A stretch of DNA of 30,099 nt, from the NCBI GenBank assembly GCA_900766045.1, contig CAAFTW010000028.1, forward strand, positions 1-30,099, read 5' to 3'. Source of the DNA: Clostridia bacterium. Its GTDB lineage: Bacteria > Bacillota > Clostridia > Peptostreptococcales > Anaerovoracaceae. The notes beneath the pieces are model-generated. The model made no database searches. It had not been told where the DNA came from and saw only the letters and a program-made list of their open reading frames with translations. Positions 24,077 to 30,099 of the stretch are shown here, piece after piece (position 1 is the first letter of the stretch; each line of letters opens with the position of its first letter). The translations under genes were made by a program, and so were the position numbers.

Positions 24077-24104
24077 CTTAACAGAACCTTAAGTAAGGTC
24101 TTAA
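24077..24104 (-). promoter_or_regulatory. Three CTTAA direct repeats, candidate response-regulator sites
   Basis: CTTAA at 24077-24081, 24088-24092 and 24100-24104, spaced 11 and 12 bases. On the minus strand the first overlaps a possible -35 (TTAAGA), followed after 16 bases by TATAAA (24059-24054). Same-face direct repeats are the usual layout for OmpR-family dimers. Confidence 0.5.
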
Positions 24105-24120
24105 AAGACATGAATACAAT

Positions 24121-24155
24121 TGAAAAATGCGTACCCCGGCATGGGGCACGCGCAT
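24121..24155. terminator. Bidirectional-looking terminator after the NCS2 permease gene
   Basis: On the minus strand CGTGCCCC pairs with GGGGTACG, extended by ATG/CAT across a two-base bulge, then TTTTTCA. On the plus strand the same stem is followed by ATATTTTTAG. It begins right after the permease stop codon and shields the downstream two-component genes. Confidence 0.75.
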
Positions 24156-24159
24156 ATTT

Positions 24160-25512
24160 TTAGTCTTTCTTTTCATCCAGTTTTTTCCTGATATCCATAT
24201 CCTTTGGCAGGATCAGATTCAGGAAGATCGCGATCAGGAATACTACGGCTACGACGTTATTGGCAAAAACCGACTGTGCAAGATGAGGAAATGCTTTCCA
24301 GATATCCGTCTCGCTGGTTGACGTGAATCCGATTCCGATCGCCAGAGACAGTGACGCAATCGTGATATTTCTCTGGCTGAATCCGCACTTTGCAATCATC
24401 TGAATGCCGGAAGTCAGAATCGTTCCGAACATCATGATCGTGCATCCTCCGAGAACAGAAGACGGCAGGGAGGCAAAAAAGTTACCGACCGGCGGAAGCA
24501 GTCCGGCCAGCAGCATGACGCAGGCACCGGTCATCAGGGTGAAGCGGTTGACTACGCCCGTCATGTTAATCAGGCCGACGTTCTGAGAAAATGAAGTAAC
24601 CGGCGGGGTTCCGAACAGGGAGGAAATGGCGGAAGCATAACCGTCGCAGGCGATGGAACCGGAAATTTCCTTTGTTTTGATGTCTCTTTTCAGGCCGGCA
24701 GAAACGAGGGCGGTCGTGTCTCCGATGGTTTCTGCCGCAGAAACCAGGAAGATGATGCAGGTGGAGAAAACCGCTCCTGCGTGGAATTCCGGCTTGAAAG
24801 GGAAGAGATGCGGGACCGCAATAATTCCACCGGACATGATGGAAGACAGGTTCACCTTTCCCATAGCCAGGGATACGATGTAACCGACGATCAGTCCAGC
24901 CAGAATGGACAGCTGCTTTTTATAGCCTTTGGCCAGACAGGTCCAGAGCAGGCAGGTGACCAGGGTGATGGTGGCGATGATCAGGTTTTCTGCGGAGCCG
25001 AAATCTTTTCCGTAGCCGCCGCCGAAGGATCTGGCGCCGACGCTGAAGAGGGAATAGCCGATGGACGTTACTACAGTAGCCGCAACGATCGGAGAAATCA
25101 GGCGGCGCCAGTATTTTGCGAACAGTCCCAGGGTGCCCTCAAAAATTCCTCCGATGAGGACGGAACCGACTACGGCGCCGTATCCGTAAGCGGCACCGAT
25201 GGAACTTAAAACGGCTACAAAGGTAAAACTGATGCCCATGACGATCGGAAGTCCGGAACCGATACGGAAATGCGGGTAAAGCTGAATCAGGGTGGCGATT
25301 CCCGCAACGAACATGGCATTCTGCAGGAGCATGGCGATCTGCGCCTGCGTAAGCGCTGGATGCGCGGCTGCGGCAATCATGGTGATCGGAGTCAGGTTGG
25401 CAACGAACATAGCCAGAACGTGCTGAAGACCGAACGGGATCGCTTTTCCTACTGGAACACGGCCGTCCAGCCTGTAGATATTGGCCATACTGGAAGTTGA
25501 TTTCTGATGCAT
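24160..25512 (-). CDS. NCS2-family purine (xanthine/uric acid type) permease
   Basis: A 450-residue carrier with 12-14 hydrophobic spans. The family signature is TPPVTSFSQNVGLINMTGVVNR, with SAAETIGDTTALVSAGLKRD upstream and NITIASLSLAIGIGF near the end, as in xanthine/urate carriers of the NAT group. The N-terminal GLQHVLAMFVANLTP is also typical, including the QH pair of TM1. Import is proton-coupled in studied relatives. Xanthine, uric acid or another purine cannot be separated by eye. The ATG at 25512 is used; a second ATG at 25488 has no ribosome site. I looked for a purine riboswitch upstream and found none. Confidence 0.9.
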   Translation of the reverse strand: MHQKSTSSMANIYRLDGRVPVGKAIPFGLQHVLAMFVANLTPITMIAAAAHPALTQAQIAMLLQNAMFVAGIATLIQLYPHFRIGSGLPIVMGISFTFVAVLSSIGAAYGYGAVVGSVLIGGIFEGTLGLFAKYWRRLISPIVAATVVTSIGYSLFSVGARSFGGGYGKDFGSAENLIIATITLVTCLLWTCLAKGYKKQLSILAGLIVGYIVSLAMGKVNLSSIMSGGIIAVPHLFPFKPEFHAGAVFSTCIIFLVSAAETIGDTTALVSAGLKRDIKTKEISGSIACDGYASAISSLFGTPPVTSFSQNVGLINMTGVVNRFTLMTGACVMLLAGLLPPVGNFFASLPSSVLGGCTIMMFGTILTSGIQMIAKCGFSQRNITIASLSLAIGIGFTSTSETDIWKAFPHLAQSVFANNVVAVVFLIAIFLNLILPKDMDIRKKLDEKKD

Positions 25513-25545
25513 GGAAACTCTCTTTCTGGATGAACAGGATAATAA

Positions 25546-25558
25546 CGATAATGTATCG
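25546..25558. promoter_or_regulatory. Short inverted repeat upstream of the permease gene
   Basis: CGATA-ATG-TATCG, a perfect 5-bp inverted repeat 34 bases before the permease start, in an AT-rich segment that could hold its promoter. It may be an operator; the support is limited. The rest of the 285-base gap holds only the motif copy at 25719. Confidence 0.3.
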
Positions 25559-25700
25559 ATTTTATCACGTTACGCTTATGGATGTCTAGCGTTTTTGAGG
25601 GCGGAAATGCAGTATTTTCAGTAGACGAAGGCGGCTGGATGGGTGTAAGATGAAAGAACATGTTTGAAGCTGTGTCAGGCAGGCCTGAGAAAGAACACGG

Positions 25701-25743
25701 CCGCAGAAAACAGGGTGTTTCCTTGCGCGGGTGGGTTTTGTCC
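25701..25743 (+). repeat. Hairpin plus exact copy of the dispersed two-part motif before tex
   Basis: TTCCTTG (25719-25725), ten bases (CGCGGGTGGG), TTTTGTCC (25736-25743), an exact copy. The left block is part of a hairpin, CGCA and GAAAAC with GTTTCC and TGCG (25703-25728). It ends 54 bases before the tex start. Confidence 0.6.
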
Positions 25744-25797
25744 GGGGAAGCAGACAGAATGGAAGATGAAAAGACTACATTATTATAAGGAGTAGAT

Positions 25798-28197
25798 ATG
25801 GATATACAGAAAATCATTACGGAGGAGCTGCAGATCCGGCCGCAGCAGACCCAGGCGGTCATCGATCTGATCGACGATGGAAATACAATTCCCTTCATCG
25901 CGCGTTACCGGAAAGAGGCGACCGGCGGGCTGAATGATGAAGTGCTGAGAAAGTTCGACCAGCGCCTGCAGTACCTGAGAAATCTGGAGGAGCGCAAGGA
26001 GGTCGTCCGGGCGTCGATTGAAGAGCAGGGAAAGCTGACGAAGGAACTGGCGGAAAAGCTGGAACAGGCAGAAACTGCGGTGCAGGTGGAGGATCTCTAC
26101 CGTCCTTACAAGCCGAAGCGCAGGACCCGCGCCATGATCGCCAGAGAAAAAGGACTTCAGCCCCTTGCCGAGTATTTTTTGTCGAAGGAAGAGACGGGGG
26201 AGAAGGATCCGCTGAAGGAGGCGGAGAAGTTCGTCAATCCGGAGAAGGAGGTCGCGGACGCGCAGACGGCGGTTCAGCTGGCGGAGGATATTCTTGCGGG
26301 GGATTTCTCGGATGATCCGGATGTCAGAAAATGGATGCGTGACCATGCGGAGCAGCACGGCGTGATGGAGTCGGAGGCGAAGGATAAGGACGCGAAATCG
26401 CCTTATGAGAATTATTACGAGTACCAGGAGCCGGTGAAGAAAATTCCGTCCCACCGGGTGCTGGCGATTAACCGCGGCGAGAAGGAAAAGTTTTTGAAGG
26501 TGAAGGTGGAAGTGCCGGAGGAGGGCGTCGAGCAGTATGCCGAGAAGAAAATTGCCCGGCTTGGCCGGGAGTCCACCCGTCCTTACATCCGCGAGGCTGC
26601 GCAGGATGCCTATAAGAGGCTGATTGCGCCATCCGTCGAGACGGAAATCCGCGGGGAACTGACAGAAAAGGCGGAGGACGGTGCCATCGAGGTATTCGGT
26701 CAGAATCTCCGCCAGCTTCTGATGCAGCCGCCGATCGCCGGAAAGACGGTGCTGGGCTGGGATCCGGCCTACCGCACAGGCTGCAAACTCGCCGTGGTGG
26801 ACCCGACCGGAAAGGTGCTGGCGACCAGAGTGATTTACCCGACTCCGCCGAATAATAAGGTGGAGGAGGCAAAAAGTGAACTTCTCAAGATGGTAAAGCG
26901 CTGCCATGTTGACGTGATTTCCCTGGGAAACGGGACGGCGTCCAGAGAATCGGAGCAGATCATCGCGGATTTCATTAAGGAAAGCGGACTTCCGCTGGAA
27001 TACGCGATTGTCAATGAAGCAGGCGCCAGCGTGTACTCCGCCAGTGAACTTGCCGCCGAGGAATTCCCGAACTTTGATGTGGGGCAGAGAAGCGCCACGT
27101 CTATGGCCAGACGTCTGCAGGATCCACTGGCTGAACTGGTAAAAATCGATCCGCGTTCGATTGGTGTCGGACAGTACCAGCACGACATGAACCAGAAAAA
27201 GCTTGGAAACGCGCTTTCTACGGTGGTTGAGGACTGTGTAAACCAGGTCGGTGTCGACGTGAACACGGCATCTGCGGCGCTTCTGGAATATGTGTCTGGA
27301 ATCAGTAAAACGGTTGCGAAGAACATCGTTGCTTACCGGGAGGAGCATGGTAAGTTTACTACGCGTAAGGAACTTCTGAAAGTGCCGAAGCTGGGACCGA
27401 AGGCCTTCCAGCAGAGCGCGGGATTCCTCCGGATCCGCGGAGGCAGTGAGGTCCTGGACATGACCGCCGTGCATCCGGAAAGTTACAAGCCGGCCAAGGA
27501 GCTCTTGAAGCTGCTTGGATTCACCGAGGATGACGTGCGTCAGGGAAAGACCAGAAGCATCAGGGAAAACGGCCTGAAGGCGTCCGGCCTCACAGAGGCG
27601 CAGCTGGCGGAAAAGCTGGGTATTGGTGTATACACGCTGCGGGATATCCTTTCCGAAATGGAAAAACCGGGCCGCGACCCGCGTGATGAAGTGCAGAAGC
27701 CGATTTTAAGAAGCGATGTGCTGACCATGGAAGATCTGGCGCCTGGGATGGAACTGAAAGGAACCGTCAGGAATATCGTTGATTTCGGTGCCTTTGTGGA
27801 TATCGGCGTACATGAGGACGGCCTTGTTCATATTTCGGAGATGTGCGATCACTTCATTAAACACCCGCTGGAAGTGGTGAAGGTCGGTGACATTGTAACG
27901 GTCTGGGTAAAGAGCGTGGACCTGGAAAAACAGAGAATCGCGCTGACCATGATCAGTCCGGAGCAGAAAAAGAAGAGAGAGCAGAAAGCGGCTGCTGACT
28001 CCAGAAGAGGATTCGACCGTTCATCCGGCGGACGCGGCGGAAATTCCGGCCGCGGGCATGGAAATGGAAAGAACCGCGGAAATGGCCGCAGCGGCGGCGG
28101 AAACCGCAGGGAGGGCGGAAAACGCGGAAACGGCGGGGAGAAAGAGAAGCTCGCCGGTCTCGATGAGCTGCTGAAGAAATACGGGAAACACCATTAA
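25798..28197 (+). CDS. tex: Tex-family transcription accessory / RNA-binding protein with RGG-like tail
   Basis: A 799-residue protein. The order is typical: N-terminal helical Tex region (LRKFDQRLQYLRNLEERK, DLYRPYKPKRRTRAMIAREKGL), YqgF-like fold (VLGWDPAYRTGCKLAVVD), helix-hairpin-helix part (NTASAALLEYVSGISKTVAKNIV, LLKVPKLGPKAFQQSAGFLRI) and an S1 domain (about 648-719, GTVRNIVDFGAFVDIGVHEDGLVHIS). Tex binds nucleic acids and affects transcription and tolerance of toxins in studied bacteria. A tail of about 45 Gly/Arg/Asn-rich residues (about 737-781) with several RGG/RGN units follows, then a short LAGLDELLKKYGKHH. AAGGAG sets the start. A strong terminator follows. Confidence 0.95.
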   Translation: MDIQKIITEELQIRPQQTQAVIDLIDDGNTIPFIARYRKEATGGLNDEVLRKFDQRLQYLRNLEERKEVVRASIEEQGKLTKELAEKLEQAETAVQVEDLYRPYKPKRRTRAMIAREKGLQPLAEYFLSKEETGEKDPLKEAEKFVNPEKEVADAQTAVQLAEDILAGDFSDDPDVRKWMRDHAEQHGVMESEAKDKDAKSPYENYYEYQEPVKKIPSHRVLAINRGEKEKFLKVKVEVPEEGVEQYAEKKIARLGRESTRPYIREAAQDAYKRLIAPSVETEIRGELTEKAEDGAIEVFGQNLRQLLMQPPIAGKTVLGWDPAYRTGCKLAVVDPTGKVLATRVIYPTPPNNKVEEAKSELLKMVKRCHVDVISLGNGTASRESEQIIADFIKESGLPLEYAIVNEAGASVYSASELAAEEFPNFDVGQRSATSMARRLQDPLAELVKIDPRSIGVGQYQHDMNQKKLGNALSTVVEDCVNQVGVDVNTASAALLEYVSGISKTVAKNIVAYREEHGKFTTRKELLKVPKLGPKAFQQSAGFLRIRGGSEVLDMTAVHPESYKPAKELLKLLGFTEDDVRQGKTRSIRENGLKASGLTEAQLAEKLGIGVYTLRDILSEMEKPGRDPRDEVQKPILRSDVLTMEDLAPGMELKGTVRNIVDFGAFVDIGVHEDGLVHISEMCDHFIKHPLEVVKVGDIVTVWVKSVDLEKQRIALTMISPEQKKKREQKAAADSRRGFDRSSGGRGGNSGRGHGNGKNRGNGRSGGGNRREGGKRGNGGEKEKLAGLDELLKKYGKHH

Positions 28198-28206
28198 TGA
28201 TTATGG

Positions 28207-28249
28207 GCTGCCGCATCGTGCAATGGTTTGCACAGCGTGGCAGCTTTTT
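28207..28249 (+). terminator. Rho-independent terminator after tex
   Basis: GCTGCC pairs with GGCAGC and, inside a small internal loop, GTGCAA with TTGCAC around TGGT; T5 follows. The T tract runs straight into a motif copy (28248). Confidence 0.85.
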
Positions 28250-28272
28250 CCTTGCGCGGCTTTGTTTTGTCC
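28248..28272 (+). repeat. Dispersed two-part motif, exact copy
   Basis: TTCCTTG, ten bases (CGCGGCTTTG), TTTTGTCC. Together with the copy before tex the similarity extends to about 30 bases (CCTTGCGCGG shared, and AACAGA against AGCAGA downstream). The rest of the 343-base gap to 28540 shows no gene; TTGCGT (28390) with TATGAA (28413) is only a weak promoter candidate. Confidence 0.6.
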
Positions 28273-28540
28273 TGAAAAACAGAGAAGCGGGGGAGATTCT
28301 GCAAAGGAAAAAGAAAAGGGCAGAAAGTTGGTGCAGAATGGATAGATAATTTCTATAGTCCGCGGCTGAGACTGCAAAAATAATCGCCTTTGCGTTAAAC
28401 TTAGTGTTAGAGTATGAAATCATGCGTGGGAGAGGGAAAGCATTTCTATTATGCTGTGTCACTTGCTGCAGGGAATAAGGGGAAAGTCAAAATTCCCAGA
28501 ATTTCAGTCCTTCCTGCGCAGTAGCATTGGAGGTAAAACA

Positions 28541-29695
28541 ATGGAATTAGTAAGAGACTTGCCTGAAATTTTCGATGAATTCGGTGAAGCAAGAAGACAG
28601 AATTTCCTCACGGTGAAGGAATATAAGGATAAGGGAATCCCGGTTGTCGGATCCTACTGCACCTATTTCCCACAGGAGATCGCAATGGCTGCAGGCGCAG
28701 CGCCGATTTCTCTGTGCTCCATGTCCGATGAGCCTGTATCCGCGGCAGAAAAAGACCTTCCGTCCAATCTGTGTCCGCTGATCAAGTCCAGCTATGGCTT
28801 TGCGAAGGAAGATAAATGTCCGTACTTCCACTTCTCCGATGTCGTTATCGGTGAAACCACCTGCGACGGAAAGAAAAAGATGTACGAGCTGATGGGCAAA
28901 TTTAAGAATATGTACATTATGCAGCTCCCTCAGGCACAGGATGAAGATTCCCTGGAACTCTGGAAAAAGGAAGTCCGCAAGATCATAGATTATCTGTCTG
29001 ACTACCTCGGCACAGAAATTACCGATGAAAAACTGGAAGAGGCCATTCATCTGAAAAACAAAGAGCGTGAAGCCATGAGAAAATTCTCCGAGCTGATGAT
29101 GAACGACCCGGCTCCGATGACCGGACTCGAGCTCTTCCAGGCCGTTTACGGAAGCACATTCAAGTTCGACAAAGAGCAGCTGATCAAGGATCTCGACGAC
29201 CTGAGAGCAAAAGTTGAAGAGGAATACAAGAACGGCCGCAATGTCGGCAGGCGTCCGCGCATCGTCATCACCGGATGTCCGATGGGAGGCGACACGCTGA
29301 AAGTTGTCCGCGCCGTCGAAGATAACGGCGGAGTTGTTGTTGCCTATGAGAACTGTTCCGGCTATAAGAATTTCGACCGCCTGGTAAAAGAAAACACCGG
29401 CGACCCGGTAACTGCCCTTGCAGAGCGTTACCTGCAGATCGGCTGCTCCGTCATGACTCCGAACGACAACCGTCTGGAACTGCTGGGACGCCTGATTGAC
29501 CAGTATCACGCAGACGGCGTCATCGACATGGAACTGTCCGCATGCCACACCTACGCCATCGAAACCGCGACCATCCGCGATTTCTGCACCAATGAAAAGA
29601 ACGTTCCGTATCTCAGCGTAGAAACTGACTACTCCAAAGCCGACATCGGCCAGCTGAACACGAGAATTACCGCGTTCTTAGAGATGGTAATGTAA
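28541..29695 (+). CDS. Double-cubane-cluster protein, 2-hydroxyacyl-CoA dehydratase-like (YjiM/BcrC-HgdB family)
   Basis: A 384-residue Fe-S protein of the family that contains HgdB/FldBC dehydratase subunits and the stand-alone double-cubane-cluster proteins. Cysteines expected as ligands occur in SYCTYFP, LCPLIKSSYG, TTCDGKKK, TGCPMGG, NCSGYK and SACHTY. GETTCDGKKKMYELM is a strong family mark. Known double-cubane proteins receive low-potential electrons from a dedicated ATP-dependent activase and reduce small molecules; the physiological substrate is unsettled. GGAGG at 28529-28533 sets the ATG; an in-frame start at 28451 lacks support. No partner activase or second dehydratase subunit gene is in the window, which favours the stand-alone type. 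Codon choice suggests high expression. Confidence 0.88.
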   Translation: MELVRDLPEIFDEFGEARRQNFLTVKEYKDKGIPVVGSYCTYFPQEIAMAAGAAPISLCSMSDEPVSAAEKDLPSNLCPLIKSSYGFAKEDKCPYFHFSDVVIGETTCDGKKKMYELMGKFKNMYIMQLPQAQDEDSLELWKKEVRKIIDYLSDYLGTEITDEKLEEAIHLKNKEREAMRKFSELMMNDPAPMTGLELFQAVYGSTFKFDKEQLIKDLDDLRAKVEEEYKNGRNVGRRPRIVITGCPMGGDTLKVVRAVEDNGGVVVAYENCSGYKNFDRLVKENTGDPVTALAERYLQIGCSVMTPNDNRLELLGRLIDQYHADGVIDMELSACHTYAIETATIRDFCTNEKNVPYLSVETDYSKADIGQLNTRITAFLEMVM

Positions 29696-29701
29696 TGGAG
29701 T

Positions 29702-29766
29702 TGCCCTCATTCACGCGAGCGTCAGCGAAGCGCACTGCGACTGGCAAGCCGCACGTCGTATCTATC
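29702..29766 (+). repeat. Modular dispersed repeat (copy B)
   Basis: Seven bases after the dehydratase-like stop codon, modules TGCCCTCAT with GCGAGCG and GAAGCGC, then GCGACTGGCAAGC (29737-29749), then GCCGCACGTCGTATCTATC (29748-29766) follow without gaps. All three are also found in copy A (16824-17066), in another order and more widely spaced. Confidence 0.6.
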
Positions 29767-29818
29767 AGGCAGACGCTATACACAGACCGGCAGATGAAGT
29801 GAATAATGAAAATGATAC

Positions 29819-29873
29819 AGAAGTGATTTGTACAGATTAGAAAAAGTTCATTCTGTACAAATCACTTCTTTTT
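29819..29873 (+). terminator. Long-stem rho-independent terminator
   Basis: A perfect 18-bp stem (AGAAGTGATTTGTACAGA with its complement at 29852-29869) with a 15-base loop, followed by T5. It probably ends the dehydratase-like transcript. The region from here to 30009 holds no convincing gene. Confidence 0.85.
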
Positions 29874-30009
29874 GTTTTCCGCAAAGAAGGGTGAAGACTG
29901 ATGTATACTGTATACTGCACACCACATACTACATCTGTGACCGTCCTTCATTGTGTCTGCTTACGCGAAGACCTATAAAATTGCGGATTAAAAAAGCAGG
30001 TTCTCTGCC

Positions 30010-30099
30010 TGTGAGGTGACCCCCAAAAGTTAGACTTTTCAGCGTAGCAGATTTACAGCTGCTACGCTATTTTTTATGCTGTCAGAAGGCTGAGTCGAT
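30010..30099 (-). mobile_element. IS3-family element, probable 3' end, partial
   Basis: TGTGAGG followed by TGACCCCCAAAAGTTAGAC (30017-30035), the same 18-base core as in the left IS end. Inside it, AGCGTAGCAG (30041-30050) pairs with CTGCTACGCT (30059-30068), followed by T6. No transposase start is near, unlike at 1-89, so this is more likely the 3' end of an element whose body lies to the right. The outer base is uncertain. Confidence 0.65.
30041..30075 (+). terminator. Terminator hairpin inside the IS end
   Basis: A 10-bp perfect stem with an eight-base loop, then ATTTTTT. It could stop outside transcription from entering the IS, a common feature of IS ends. Confidence 0.7.

Noticed and set aside
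25513..25797. Purine riboswitch before the NCS2 permease
   Set aside because: The conserved junction and loop sequences of the purine aptamer could not be found on the minus strand.

Overview
The window looks like a chromosomal segment of a Gram-positive anaerobe of the Bacillota, probably class Clostridia. The signs are strong AGGAGG-type ribosome sites, a Gram-positive LexA box, a complete D-alanylation (dlt) operon, a YolD/UmuC pair, a double-cubane-cluster (2-hydroxyacyl-CoA dehydratase-like) protein, Fe-S aldo/keto reductase and Tex. I cannot name a genus from sequence alone. Base composition is about half GC. No rRNA, tRNA, CRISPR array or prophage was seen. Both window edges carry outward-lying ends of IS3-family elements sharing GACCCCCAAAAGTTAGAC.

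Layout. 1-89: 5' end of an IS with the first codons of OrfA. 132-1361 (-): MFS exporter. 1590-3510 (-): YolD-like protein and Y-family polymerase, divergent from rarA (3608-4960, +) with one perfect LexA box between them. 5304-6579 (+): G5-NlpC/P60 wall hydrolase and a small membrane protein. 6938-8218 (+): UPF0597/L-cysteine desulfidase-like protein behind a structured leader. 8271-9356 (-): GNAT protein. 9936-13768 (+): peptide-use cluster (M24 Xaa-Pro peptidase, proline iminopeptidase, POT transporter). 14141-16709 (+): Fe-S aldo/keto reductase and PatB/MalY-like C-S lyase. 17081-21821 (-): dltA-B-C-D followed by a dltX-like microprotein gene at the 3' end. 21990-24015 (-): two-component system directly upstream of dlt. 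24160-25512 (-): NCS2 purine permease. 25798-28197 (+): Tex. 28541-29695 (+): double-cubane-cluster protein. 30010-30099: second IS end.

How the genes fit together. Three themes recur: peptide and amino-acid catabolism (peptidases, POT carrier, cysteine/serine lyase, C-S lyase, Fe-S reductases), wall maintenance and charge (NlpC/P60, dlt, adjacent sensor/regulator), and DNA damage response (UmuC, YolD, RarA under a shared LexA box).

Most unusual signals. (1) A dispersed two-part motif, TTCCTTG-N8..10-TTTTGTCC, has four exact and several near copies in 30 kb, in intergenic and coding DNA. (2) A DltX-like acyl-shuttle protein ending FTYAEF is encoded last in the dlt operon, out of frame over the end of dltD. 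(3) A 57-nt inverted-repeat leader lies before the desulfidase gene and a related element lies between dltB and dltC. (4) The POT transporter lacks the first glutamate of ExxER. (5) A modular repeat is shared by two intergenic regions. All motif work was done by eye and needs a genome-wide count.
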